This document shows, piece after piece, positions 1 through 52,086 of a stretch of DNA of 64,000 bases. The notes beneath the pieces were generated by a model. That model was not told the DNA's origin, did not search any database, and saw only the letters and a list, made by a program, of their open reading frames with translations. Source of the DNA: Amorphochlora amoebiformis (lineage: Eukaryota > Cercozoa > Chlorarachniophyceae); assembly GCA_054601695.1 (NCBI GenBank), contig BAAHQB010000016.1, positions 434,001 to 498,000 on the forward strand, read 5' to 3'. A program made the translations under genes and the position numbers. The first letter of the stretch is position 1. Each line of letters starts with the position of its first letter.

Positions 1-2
1 GT

Positions 3-5404
<5,402 letters not shown>

Positions 5405-6079
5405 GCTACATCATCCAGATTTTACCTAATTTAGCAAATGCTAGAAATGTTCAAGGCCTTACGATCAAAGTTTGAAACTCTAGACTTGAAAAACAAACCA
5501 TAGTCTAGATAGTCTAGATAGTACTACTAGTACTAGAAATAAGTGCGTGATAGCCATATGCACTAGATGCATGAGCTGCTATATACTAGTCGTTAATCTG
5601 AGCCAACGAACTACTAGAACTAGATGAATGTATCTAGTAGTTAGTATCGTATCATGATGCAATTACCTACTAGTACCTAGTTTCGTCTAGTTATCGGTTA
5701 TATATATATGCGCATATATATCATCTAGATCATGGTATACTATACCGGTGTCTCTAGTGTCTAGAGTAATCATGATCTCTAGATCTAGATGATCTAGATG
5801 ATATGTATATAACCTCTAGAACCTAGATAACGAACCGTTACTGCCATTACGACCTCTGAAACATAGACCAGACCCAGGCTAGGCTATAGCTGTACGTATC
5901 ACTAGTAGACGACGTTTTCATAGATTAAGCGTAACGTCTTTCCAGAACGTAATCAGTCAGTCGGATTAATTTGCGCACCTACTAGACCTAAAAATGTACA
6001 TGCAAATGGGCTGCAATTCGGAGGAGGGTTGAAGTGAGATGAAGTATGGTGGATATGAGAATGTAGAATTGCCCCAATG
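5405..6079. other. intergenic spacer, CTAG-rich, between convergent genes
   Basis: This lies between two converging 3' ends (TAG at 5402-5404 on +, TAG at 6082-6080 on -). I count about 25 CTAG tetramers between about 5437 and 5990, many inside TCTAGA, ACTAGT or runs such as TCTAGATCTAGATGATCTAG. No open frame of substance was found. Confidence 0.75.
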
Positions 6080-7378
6080 CTACGATCTAGCTGACTTTGA
6101 ACCTGCCCTGGAGGTTTGCGACACTATTTGGCTTAGCACTGTCTTCACGAGCTTCAACCGCTCGGCGGTCTTGGTTGTCTTCAGAAGAGGCATCCCACTT
6201 TTTCCAGCTCTAGTGATCATGGTGACGAGCGCAGATATCCAGAAGCTAAACTGGGTTGCGTTTGAGATAGGCGGCTGAGAAAACACTGTCAGGACTCCTC
6301 GTGCAAGTCTCTTTCGCAATACCTGCTTTCCAATATGGTTAACGATCTGCTCCCTGAGTCCAGGAGCACTCTGGAGTATCACATTAACCTTCGCATGAAT
6401 TTCCTTCACATCTGCTTCCTTCACCTGAGAATCGGATGGTGTCATACTCTGCTTGCTTGTACAATATCTCCACTTACCGTTTTATCAGTCTCCTCATAGG
6501 CCTGATATTGGCAGTAGTGTAGCCCTTGTGTGCCTTCTTCCACCCAGGAATTGGTAATGACAACCCTCTTTACTAGAGTAGCCTTGAGGAGTGCTCGACC
6601 GTCGGATAGGAACTCGCACTCATCCACATAGGCTAGCAAACCAACATCCCCCGCTGTTGCCTAACAGTATAGGCGGTCAACAGAGTAGCTAGTCACCAGG
6701 TAAGTTTGAATACCAGTACCTTGTAGTCTGAGAAGTTCGGTAGGTAGAGGAATTGACGGTTGGATGAGACACATCTATTGATCATATGGCGATAGCGCTG
6801 CTCGAAGAGGTGGAGATGAAGTAGACAACCTACGTGGATAGATCTCCGGTTAGGTTCCATAGATAGGAAATGTTGTAGGAGCCACCTGGGAACAGACAGT
6901 TATTGTAGAAGAAGATGGGAAGGGTGGTTTGGAATTTTTGCTTCAAGGCTTTGCATTCTTCTGCACGCTGGATGGTGAGAGAACATCAGTCGAAGCCAAG
7001 AATATTCTACAGATACTACCTTCTTGTATTCCTTGGGGAAGCACTTCTGGGCGATATTGGCTAGCATGACGTTGACAGAATGCTGGAAGTTACATAACTT
7101 TCATATGGATTCGTCCACGAGGACAAGGGGCTACCGACGACGGGTCGACGTGGCACACAGCACGACAATTTGGACACTTCTTCTTTGTTCTTTGCATAGC
7201 GAGGTACAAACAGCTCTAAAATGCACAAGAAGAATATCACTCACGTGCAAGGTGTCGGGGTGATAGAATTTACTCTGCAGAAGGTGTGGCCACAAGGGAT
7301 TGTGATGGGTTCGCACACGATGCCAAGGCATAATGAGCACTGGAGCATATCTTGTTCAATCTGAGGTGTGAAAACCAT
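6080..7378 (-). CDS. RING finger plus LON substrate-binding domain protein (LONRF-like, probable E3 ubiquitin ligase)
   Basis: Seven exons: 7378-7274, 7215-7135, 7082-7020, 6967-6886, 6829-6720, 6660-6478 and 6424-6080 (stop TAG), about 322 residues. Introns are 52-59 nt, all GT-AG, with no TA repeat. The first exons encode a C3HC4 RING: CSLC, then CGHTFC, then CPNCRAVCH, with zinc ligands in the expected order at residues 14-55 or so. After a linker matching the VMLANIAQKCFPKEY stretch typical of such proteins comes a LON N-terminal domain: LPIFFYNNCLFPG, LHLFEQRYRHMI, then the FLSDGRALL and WVEEGTQGLHYC segments. Members of this family place ubiquitin on substrates and bind them through the LON domain; the substrate is unknown. 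The start ATG at 7378 follows an in-frame stop. The gene is divergent from the importin gene. Confidence 0.88.
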
Positions 7379-7795
7379 AGAAGATGAGCATACATTGCTC
7401 ACATGAAAAATGGTATGTTATTCGGCATTGCCCTTGTGCTCTTATAGCTTCCAGGCGACACGCTTTTATGCTTCTCGTCTGGCACCTCCTCCATTGGCTC
7501 CTGGTGATGCATAATGTGTAGGTTGAATTTCACCAGACGTAATGGTTCTTTAGGTTGTGGAGTACCATGGTTCCTCACGAATGGTCGGAACTCAGTCCAA
7601 CGAAGACACAGCCCACCCACCTCAAAAATTTGTGTGACAGAGGACAGCCGATGAAAAAGTCGGCCGGTCAGAACTCAAAGAAAAGAAAAAGTCGCAAAAA
7701 GCCGAAAATCTCGGAATCCAGAAGATTTCTCGGAATGAACTCTTGTGATTTTTTTCGGCTTTCAACCCCGAGTCTTCCCGACCGACCACCCGGTC
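7379..7795. promoter_or_regulatory. bidirectional promoter interval (417 bp)
   Basis: The start codons of the RING-LON gene (minus) and the importin gene (plus) face away from each other across this stretch. Any core promoters for both must lie here or inside the genes. It is of ordinary composition with a purine-rich AAAAGAAAAAG-type run near 7680. I see no clear TATA box. Confidence 0.5.
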
Positions 7796-24677
<16,882 letters not shown>

Positions 24678-25211
24678 CAGAGTAAGTAAGTATCCTTCGG
24701 ATAGATAGTACATACTAAGGTTCATATACAAAATCTGATGGCTACCAAGATTTATCGAAGTCTTAACACTCATGTCAAAGTCGAAAAGATTGGTTGCCAC
24801 AAGTAAAAAAGCGTGGAGCGGATGGTCGAGTATTTGAATCTAGAAATTTGGTTCAAACGTTGAATCATCAATTGGGCCTTCTGCGTATCTATTCGGATCA
24901 AGAATAATTAATTATTCACATGTAACAAACAACATACCGTGTCTGCATATCGTGCAATATCTAAAACTACGTCTAGTACGTGCGTATATAGCTTATGTGT
25001 GTAGTATTAAGTCTACAATTTGGAACGCGTATAGGTCTAGATATAGTAGACTTACTTAGCATGTACAATAAGTACTCGCTAAAAATGTATATACGTAGCT
25101 CGTGTTTGGCAATGTTTACACGTGTAATACAATAACTTCGGTGGGTGCGCAAATATCTGGATATACGCACGTACTTAGCTAATATTGTGTTACATGCACT
25201 ATACTGAATAC
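24678..25211. other. 3' flank of the importin gene, nothing further recognised
   Basis: Ordinary AT-leaning sequence with GTAC/ACGT palindromes increasing to the right. No frame longer than about 60 codons looks coding. Confidence 0.5.
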
Positions 25212-25592
25212 ACATGTATGCGTACGTACGTACGTACACCGATGGGTGTAGAACAAAACCTATATCTAGTGTATTCATAAGCGCTTATATAAATAATCCG
25301 ATTAGCCTAATGCGTACGTACCTACGTACACCGATGGGTGTAGAACAAAACCTATATCTAGTTTATTCATAAGCGCTTATATAAATAATCCGATTAGCCT
25401 AATGCGTACGTACGTACGTACACCGATGGGTGGAGAACAAAACCTATATCTAGTGTATTCATAAGCGCTTATATAAATAATCCGATTAGCCTAATGCGTA
25501 CGTACGTACGTACGCACACCGATGGGTGGAGAACAAAACCTATATCTAGTGTATTCATACGCGCTTATATAAATATTCCGATTAGCCTATAG
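25212..25592 (+). repeat. 92-96 bp minisatellite, four copies
   Basis: The landmark CCGATGGGTG starts at 25239, 25331, 25423 and 25519, giving periods of 92, 92 and 96. Each unit starts with a (CGTA)n stretch, then ACACCGATGGGTG, then AGAACAAAACCTATATCTAG, then a CGCTTATATAAAT segment and GATTAGCCTA. Copies differ by only a few bases and by the length of the CGTA run. Confidence 0.92.
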
Positions 25593-25911
25593 CTAGCGAT
25601 AGCTTTGTGACGCATCGGAATACGTATCTGTATCATACAAATAGTAAACTAGTACGCATTCTATCTGTATCCGATAGTACAACCTGTCACATGACCAGTA
25701 CATGTACGTAATGCGTACGCTGTGTTTGTGTATGATGCGCCGGTGCAATAGTTTTTCAACAGTATTGTGCCACATTGTACAACATGTATGTATACGTACG
25801 TCTACATGAACCTCACTATATGAGTGCCAAACTTTTAAATTTTTTCTTTTATGCTTTCTGAACTTTAAAGTGACATTTGCTATGACCAAGCCGATGGATG
25901 AATAATTCACA

Positions 25912-36829
<10,918 letters not shown>

Positions 36830-36924
36830 CCCGGACAAAAAGTCCTTCTGAAATCAAATTACGGCTAGAATCAAATCTAGCCTAAGGATGATCTCAGCGC
36901 AAAGTTTGAAAGCGATTTGGGGGC

Positions 36925-37751
36925 ATGGAAGCCTCTCGCTTGGAAGCGGAGAGGCAGCTGGGAGCAAGGAAGACAGGGTTAGAGATCAGAGATTTCGTAA
37001 ATTTTTATCGACCCCTGTGTTTGCGCTCTCCACGAACCTCATTTTGCTTTGCTGATGTGTTGCGAGGAAGAGTTTTGGATAAACTTTTAGTGTGTGTGTG
37101 CGTGTTTTTGTGTGTCTGTCTGAATACAAATGACATGTGTGGATGTGTACTTTTGCATATGGAAGTATATGAATATAAATATACATATGTATATATGTAT
37201 ATATATAAACATATAAATACACATCTTTCATCTTAAAGACCACCCAACCTTGTCAATTTCATGTAGGTCCCTAACCGTTTTCCTGAACAGCAGTTACATA
37301 CCAGTTCTTCAATATACTAATCCTTACACATACACACACACACACACACTCATAAATACCTCTTTTCAGGCTCCTGATACCTCGTTGGCGCCGACCCATA
37401 CCTGCGACAAGCAACTCACACTCAGCCTGACTCAGCCCCAGAAATCCCTAAATCCACCAAACATTCCCGCAACTATATTAGAGGAAATGACTCTGTTGTT
37501 TAATAAGCACCAACTGCCAATGTTGGGCATCTGTAAGCGCCCCGGAACTCGTCTCGGCCTCAAGCCGACCAGGGCGACCGCCGCCACCACCAAATTCGCT
37601 ACGCACCCTGCCCGCACCCTACCCCTCCATGTATCCGAGCGTCGTTGAGAAGCTAAGTATCTCATTCTACACCTCCACAACGGGGCACGCCTCTAAACGC
37701 TCCCAAAGACACAGCGAAGGGACACATCGCGATATTCGGAAGAAATGTTAG
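36925..37751 (+). CDS. small unidentified gene (3 exons, about 137 aa)
   Basis: Exons 36925-36996, 37370-37532 and 37573-37751 (stop TAG). Exon 1 is a charged helix rich in Glu/Arg. Exon 2 is preceded by a strong CCTCTTTTCAG acceptor and ends at GTAAGC. Exon 3 has a PPPPP run and ends in a basic tail. The second intron is 40 nt. AATAAA lies 55 bp beyond the stop. It is divergent from the 443-residue minus gene, with about 95 bp between start codons. Doubts: on the minus strand a good branch-pyrimidine-CAG acceptor lies across exon 1, and a minus frame crosses exon 2. The stop at 37749 could also be bypassed by splicing to the exons that follow, making one gene with 37945-39079. Confidence 0.4.
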
Positions 37752-37805
37752 GAGATCTGGGGGGGTATTTGGGGAAAGTACATTACTGTCTCCCCCGGAT
37801 ATATG

Positions 37806-37811
37806 AATAAA
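37806..37811 (+). terminator. possible polyadenylation signal AATAAA
   Basis: Canonical hexamer 55 bp after the TAG at 37751. Whether this lineage uses AATAAA is not known from the window. Confidence 0.35.
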
Positions 37812-37944
37812 GTTTTAGGGTGTGTATAAATATTCAATAAGTTTCGGACAAAGAAATTGCTCTTGGAATAAGCAGAAATATCCTCAGTTCGCACATCAGA
37901 GCAAACCAAGATTCCACCATTGCAGCCGACTTTTTAATTTGCAG

Positions 37945-38407
37945 GCGATTTGTCCCGGGGTTGTCCCATCTTCTGGGCCCCCGTCCCTAAAAAGAAAGGT
38001 ATCCTGAGCCCCCATTTTGGAAGACCTAAAAGGAGCTAATTATTCGCATATTCGTGGTTTGCATGGGAAGCGACAGGTAAAAGGGCCACAGCCGTCGGAG
38101 AGGGGAACGACGTGGAGTTGGCTTTGGATTGTGGCGGGTACTTGTGGAGTGAGAGGTGCCTCGATAAGCTCTTCCTCCGCCTCAGACGTGCTCAAGATTG
38201 TTCATAAGCCCATCGACAACGATACATCGCATGGGGATACAGATGAGGTTTGGATTTTTCACTTTTTTGGCAGATGGGTGGCTAGCCAATATCGAGTTGT
38301 ATGAATTTTTTCGATAGACCGGTATTGTAGCCTTTCTTTTCCTCTCAAAAGGTTTGAATACCGCCCAGACACAATTCCTATCGTGAATTACGATCGTTGT
38401 CTACTAT

Positions 38408-38444
<37 letters not shown>

Positions 38445-38512
38445 ATATTTATTTATATATATTCTCTCTTCGTTATACATTTTGATATATACATATATAT
38501 ATATATATACAC

Positions 38513-38543
<31 letters not shown>

Positions 38544-38558
38544 TATTTAATATAAATG

Positions 38559-38653
<95 letters not shown>

Positions 38654-38655
38654 TA

Positions 38656-38734
<79 letters not shown>

Positions 38735-38757
38735 ACATAATATATATATATATATAT

Positions 38758-38818
<61 letters not shown>

Positions 38819-39079
38819 TATGTATGTATATAAGTATGTATATTAATACATATTAATATTATACATATAATATTTTTATGTATATATATATATATTATAT
38901 ATATATATATATATACATACACACACACACATATTTATATATATATACATGTATACGATAAATATATACGGTGATGGATCACAATTCAGATTGGACCGAT
39001 TCTCAATAGCTTCGAGCCAGAGAGGAAAGCCTATGATTGGTTCGTCAAACCCAAGAAGCGAGAAAGGGTTGGAGACTAA
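37945..39079 (+). CDS. unidentified gene, C-terminal part (4 exons seen)
   Basis: Exons 37945-37998, 38077-38137, 38186-38247 and 38990-39079 (stop TAA) keep one frame. The introns are 78, 48 and 742 nt, the last one TA-rich. The third exon follows a CTCTTCCTCCGCCTCAG acceptor. The last exon encodes a short Glu/Lys-rich end with [18 protein letters not shown], a convincing hydrophilic C-terminus. I see no ATG close upstream of 37945. Either 5' exons are missed, or this is the 3' part of the gene starting at 36925. Alternative reading frames in 38077-38180 are also open, so that exon is the least certain. Confidence 0.45.
38405..38945. repeat. (TA)n intron
   Basis: TA repeat between the exons ending 38247 and starting 38990. 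Confidence 0.9.
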
Positions 39080-39109
39080 ACTAACATTTATATATAGAAA
39101 TATACGTAA

Positions 39110-39151
39110 ACATATATGTATATATATATATATATATATATAACTTTTTAC

Positions 39152-39183
<32 letters not shown>

Positions 39184-39294
39184 TTATATATGTATATATA
39201 TATATATATATTTACACACACACACATATATATATACATATATTAATATATACATGTATATATGTATATATATATGTATATATATATATATGTA

Positions 39295-39360
<66 letters not shown>

Positions 39361-39408
39361 GTATATATGTATATATATATATGTATATAAACATATTTAT
39401 ATTCATAT

Positions 39409-39443
<35 letters not shown>

Positions 39444-39525
39444 GTATATTTATATACACACATATACATACACATATGTATAAATACGTGTTTGTGTGTA
39501 TGAAATACATATATGTATTTATAAA

Positions 39526-39559
<34 letters not shown>

Positions 39560-39627
39560 GATATATAGATAGATATATCATATATGAGTATGTATATCAT
39601 TGAAATATATATGTACATGTCGATGAA

Positions 39628-39662
<35 letters not shown>

Positions 39663-39699
39663 CATGAATATAGATTAAAATATATACTTATAAATGTAA

Positions 39700-39741
<42 letters not shown>

Positions 39742-39950
39742 TTATAAATATGTAGGCTTATATATGTAAGTGTATATGTACAATATATGTAAGTGTATAT
39801 GTATAATATATATATATATATATAGGTTATGTACATGTGCATGCATACATTTATATATATATATATATGAATATATATATATATATGTATGTATATATAT
39901 ATATATATATATGTATATAAACATATATGTCTATATCTTACTTACAGAGT
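39110..39950. repeat. (TA)n intergenic sequence
   Basis: TA, TG/CA and ATAGATA microsatellites between the stop at 39079 and the ATG at 39972. No coding seen. Confidence 0.88.
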
Positions 39951-39971
39951 AACTGTTCAACATTATCCTAA

Positions 39972-43239
<3,268 letters not shown>

Positions 43240-43319
43240 CTTGAGTTGTGGTTCTCAAATAATGTCGATGGTTTGATGCTACGTATCCTTGCCTGATATG
43301 TACAGTAAATTAATGTATG

Positions 43320-45008
<1,689 letters not shown>

Positions 45009-45388
45009 TGATATCATAGGCTGCAATATTGTGGACTCCAGAGCAGGAATTTACTCTCTGCCAAGGATCGATTACTTAGCAAATTAATGTTTTGAATGGG
45101 ATGAATTGCCGCTCATAGCCTGATAATCAAGCCAAAGGAACATATCACCTACTGTGACAGCCTTTCCCCCTCTTGACAACCCACACACAAATACCCGCAC
45201 GATGCACTAACCCCTTGTTCCCCTTCGAAAGTTTCAAGTTGCCTAACGCACACATCTACGTTTACCTTCATTCCAAAGTTTGGATTGGTATAAAAATCCA
45301 GGGAAGGCCGGGGAGGGGAAGGATTCTTTTCGGCCGCCCGGCGGCCATTGCAGATTGTGACTGAGCGCTATGTGGCCGGTGATTGACT

Positions 45389-45494
45389 GTGTCACTGAAC
45401 GTGACACCCAGGATCTTACATGTCATCCCTAGTGACAATATCTGATTTCTGCCTAATTCGATCCCCGGATGACTAGAGTGTCACCAGAGTGACA
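45389..45494. promoter_or_regulatory. three TGTCA(C) inverted repeats upstream of a start codon
   Basis: GTGTCACTGAACGTGACAC at 45389-45407 has perfect 7 bp arms and a 5 bp gap. TGTCA...TGACA arms lie at 45421-45437 with a 7 bp gap. TGTCACCAGAGTGACA lies at 45479-45494 with 6 bp arms and a 4 bp gap. The ATG of the 75-residue gene is at 45506. These look like dimer binding sites. Confidence 0.55.
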
Positions 45495-45505
45495 GAGTTC
45501 CAGGG

Positions 45506-45850
45506 ATGGATGACCGAAAGCCTCTCGCGCCTGACATTCAGACAAGAAGACTGCCTTGTACAACGTGCCTTCCTTACACTCTGTCCTAATCTCGCTAACC
45601 TGTTAGCACGGCCGTGGCCCGTGGGTTCCGTTTTGGGAATCCAAACATCGGTGTATTTCGATTATTGGGAATCGATGCTGAGGTAAGAGACTATAATTTA
45701 ATCCATAAGACCCTTTAGTTCAATTATTGCAATCTTTGTTATTATTACATTATTCAGAATTTATTCTTCGGCAAAGAGTTCAGTTGGAGGAACTCGACCT
45801 TGTTTAATCCGGCGCCGTCACTGCTGGATATCTCTCCTCGTATTCATTGA
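45506..45850 (+). CDS. orphan 75-residue protein (3 exons)
   Basis: Exons 45506-45564, 45607-45682 and 45758-45850 (stop TGA). Phases fit (2, then 0) and the sum is 228 nt. The first intron is 42 nt with CTAAC near its 3' end. The protein starts MDDRKPLAPD, holds FRFGNPNIGVFRLLGIDAE and ends LLDISPRIH. It has no membrane segment or known motif. The stop lies 5 bp before the ATG of the next gene on the same strand. Another reading of 45489-45686 without the first intron stays open (starting MTEF) but gives less natural sequence. Confidence 0.55.
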
Positions 45851-45855
45851 CAACG

Positions 45856-46459
45856 ATGTCTGGCATGGAAAAGAACGAGGAATTTGTTGACATCCTTGAG
45901 GGTAGGAAATTACAGCCTTGGTGTGAATAGGAAACTTCTGAGTAAATGCTTAAAATTGTATACTTCTTGTTCTCAGCCATCGTTCCCGAGGACAACTCAA
46001 ACGGTAGTTCCAAAACTAGCATGTATCTTCAAGAGGCGCTAACATCGAGAATTTTTGTGATTTGTGTTGTGTTCCTGTGTATCCAGATGATCTTGAGTTC
46101 GGCAAAATTGTCCTTCAAGGCGGTAAGGATGATGAGGAAAAAGAGAAGGAGCCCTGTTTCCCCTGGTGCTACACGAAAGGGCCTTGCGGTTGCATTCTCA
46201 TGATTTTCTTCATGATGATCGGACTCTTTTGCTACGTTCTCGGATATATGTTCAAGTGCTTTGTTTGTGTGGTTACCTGTCCATGCCCAGGTGCCACACT
46301 TTTCCTTTTATTTGGTTCTTTTGCTTCGTTAGTTATGAACTGATAACTCTTCACCTTCCAGGATCATCTGCGTGCAATTGCTGCGCCGATACGGCTGCCT
46401 GGATGCTCAACTGCCCTGCAAAGTGTGGAAAATGTATTGCTGGGTCCTGTCCTTGCTAA
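45856..46459 (+). CDS. small cysteine-rich membrane protein (4 exons, 124 aa)
   Basis: Exons 45856-45901, 45977-46003, 46087-46290 and 46362-46459 (stop TAA). Every junction is phase 1 and the sum is 375 nt. The N-terminal 45 residues are acidic (KDDEEKEKE). Then comes PCFPWCYTKGPCGC, a hydrophobic segment (ILMIFFMMIGLFCYVLGYM, about residues 59-77), CFVCVVTCPCPG, and a Cys-rich tail (CNCC, CGKCIAGSCPC). About 19 cysteines in 124 residues, many paired next to the membrane, suggest palmitoylation, disulfide or metal binding. It may be a peripheral or single-span membrane protein. No family is named with confidence. Confidence 0.72.
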
Positions 46460-46689
46460 CAGATGAGAACATAGCTAATCTAAGCTCTCAAGGGAAAGGC
46501 AGCCTAGGTAATGGTACGTCTTCTGGCGAACGCTCAAATCTACTTTACTCGACGCGAAATCAAGTTATTGAATATTCAGAATGGATTAGAAAAACTTATT
46601 GTCAGGTTAAATTGGAGACTAATTACTATGAATAATATCTACATTCGTAGAATGATGCATAAACACACATTCCACGAAATATTTACACA

Positions 46690-46702
46690 CACACACACAC
46701 AC

Positions 46703-46764
<62 letters not shown>

Positions 46765-46914
46765 ACGACATGTATATATATAACATCTATTTTTATATTA
46801 TGTATATATCATGATACATTGATAATTTATATAATATAATATATACATATATGCGAGAGATTTATTGTTCTTAAATACGCATTGTACATACAGTGTCTCA
46901 TTAAAATATTAAAT

Positions 46915-46961
<47 letters not shown>

Positions 46962-47190
46962 GAAATATATATATATATATATAGGTAAATATATATATAC
47001 ATATGTGAATATATATATATATATTGTTATATATATATAAATGTATATATATATGTACAAAAATAAATATACTATATATATATATATATATATATCGCTC
47101 TGGATGATACGTGTACGTAGTAATTCACTTAAATATTCAGTTATCGACGATATACTAGATGTATCCTGACCCGGTAGATTTTATTACTAG

Positions 47191-47237
<47 letters not shown>

Positions 47238-47403
47238 ATATATATTATATACATATATAACATATGTATAAATATATATATATATATATATACATATATA
47301 TATTATATATACATATATATTTATATATTCGTATGCATATGCATGATGCCGATAAGTATACAGATATTGTACTACTATACTTTATGACTATATATGCATA
47401 CTA

Positions 47404-47465
<62 letters not shown>

Positions 47466-47525
47466 AGTATATGTATGTGAGTATAACATTGTATATGAAC
47501 GCCTACATGCTATTTTCACACACAT

Positions 47526-47576
<51 letters not shown>

Positions 47577-47645
47577 CCATATATATCTAGATATGTGTAT
47601 ATATAATACATATATATATATATACCATATATATGTGTATATATA

Positions 47646-47686
<41 letters not shown>

Positions 47687-47900
47687 AGCCTATATATGTA
47701 TGTATATATACATTTAGTACTCAACTATACTAGATACATATATATATATATACATATATACATATATATATACATATATATATATATATGTACATATATA
47801 TATATATATAATATAATATATATATATATATGTATATTATATAAATGTATTCTATACAATATATAAATATTTATGTCTGTATTTATTTATTTGTACATAT
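46690..47900. repeat. (TA)n intergenic sequence
   Basis: TA and CA microsatellites with two short unique islands (about 47095-47190 and 47340-47400). No gene seen. Confidence 0.88.
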
Positions 47901-48007
47901 AATTATGTAAACTACAATCCGAGATCAGGAAACTTTCGACTTGATAATTACAGACTAACGTGACAACACAAACCCTGCCTCCTACCTCCCCACTCAAACT
48001 TCAGCCC

Positions 48008-50577
<2,570 letters not shown>

Positions 50578-50631
50578 ATGTTGCGTAAACCTCTTCCTAA
50601 ATATTGATTTTCATAAGGAACAAAATTTCAG

Positions 50632-51848
50632 CTATAGTTCCTCGATACACAAAGTTCTGCGTAAAAACGTAACCCTAACCTCCTTCCTAACGTCTGGCAT
50701 CCGGTCTACTTCTAAATCCCACATAAGCTCTATTCCCTGAGCATCACCACCATATCTCTCACACATTTTTTTAACATTAAATCTATAAACCCACCCATAT
50801 GCGAACTTTCCTCCGCACAATAAGCATAGGTACAGTGTCTGAGGCCTGCTCGTACACAGCGAAAGAAGGCAAGGAAATGGGGTAAGTGATGCAAAGAGGG
50901 TGGTATTTGCCTCTTGTTCTTGAGGCACATGGTAAGGGATTTCGGTGAGAACCTAGAAGGAGATGTGACTGACCTTCGGAGGCAGCCGTAAGCAATCTTC
51001 ACGTTGACAGGGAGGTCGTCCTCGGGCACCCCGCAGTGACCTTGAGGACAAGATACATCTCAAATATTCCAGCGTTGATTGATACTATTGAAAGAAATGG
51101 AAAAAATGAAGTGCAACCACGAGCTAAAAGTCAAAAAATACGTGGAATTTTAATGTGAACCTCTTTGCGCCTTCCTACAAACCGTGCACCGAACGTACCG
51201 CGGCTTCTCGTCGACAAGGGCTGCATTTCACCAAATAAAATTCAAATTAGGCATGACACCTCTTTTACCGCCTACTCAAGTGTCCCTGTGGTGGCCGTGT
51301 GGGCCATTTAACCCAGTTTAAATCATTTCATCAGGTTAATGACAACCTTGGGTAAATTCACCCTGCAATTTACTCAAGCTGAGGATCTTGATCCCCTGCT
51401 GCTGCAAGCTGTCTGAAGAGTTTTGCTCTTTCTTATAGAGGTCCACTGTTTCTACCCTACCCGCTGGGAGGTATCCTAAATGAATAGTTATAAGATTAGT
51501 TTACCGACATCTTCCGCGCCAACCAAAATGCGAATCGCGATTTATTCGGACTAATAAACTTAGCGCACATCCTATCCGGTGTCTTTCACCTACTTGGACA
51601 TCGGGGCATCGTGTTGTTTCCGGGGACAGTGATTTATACCAAAAATATGGGCAAGACAGTGAGAGCAACACCACTCCCGGATTGTAACCTGGATATTCCA
51701 TCATATTCGCCTTCATCAACTTCCATAAGTCCCTAATCCCTCGAGCCATCATCGCTGAAATAATAAAACAAAACGTCAAGAACCTACATGCACACCATAG
51801 AGTGATTTTCCAGCTGGAAGGCCATCGGTCTCGGGCACGTGCATCCAT
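50632..51848 (-). CDS. unidentified gene, exons partly resolved
   Basis: The 3' exons fit well together: 51084-51041, 50996-50974, 50845-50791 and 50736-50632 (stop TAG). They encode IAYGCLRR, TLYLCLLCGGKFAYGW and an acidic to basic end with VDRMPDVRKEV. The 54 nt between 50790 and 50737 is GT...AG but in frame, so it may be retained. Upstream, 51807-51512 holds an open stretch starting MMARGIRDLWKLMKANMMEYPG; 51848 is an earlier ATG. Segments near 51430-51370 and 51221-51161 look exon-like, but I could not make all phases agree. A CLLC pair hints at zinc binding. Treat the 5' half as provisional. Confidence 0.45.
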
Positions 51849-52086
51849 TATTTCACCCGAGGTTTTATTTCTGACCGTGATTAATGATTATTCAGTTATG
51901 CACATATCAAATTTAATATACATGGCTACTCTTCAGGTGGATATATAATGTATCTATGATTAAATATTGCTATATCTTAATTTGTCCTTTCAATATATCA
52001 ATATAATAAGATATCTTGATACCCACATCCCGTTCGAGTCGGGGCTTCATTCGACTAGCTCCCCCCCCCTTTCCCTTCCTTCCCAG

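Noticed and set aside
36848-36862. A 15 nt intron
   Set aside because: GTAATTTGATTTCAG on the minus strand would join two open frames, but no other intron here is below 40 nt. Reported only as part of the start-site conflict.
37432-37680. Minus-strand coding in this stretch
   Set aside because: An open Gly-rich frame exists, but the plus strand has the better acceptor (CCTCTTTTCAG) and donor (GTAAGC) and a longer phased model. Kept only as a doubt on the plus gene.
45173-45364. 64-codon plus-strand frame before the 75-residue gene
   Set aside because: No splice partner in phase, poor composition, and it lies in the stretch leading to the promoter palindromes. It could be a missed 5' exon, but I cannot support it.
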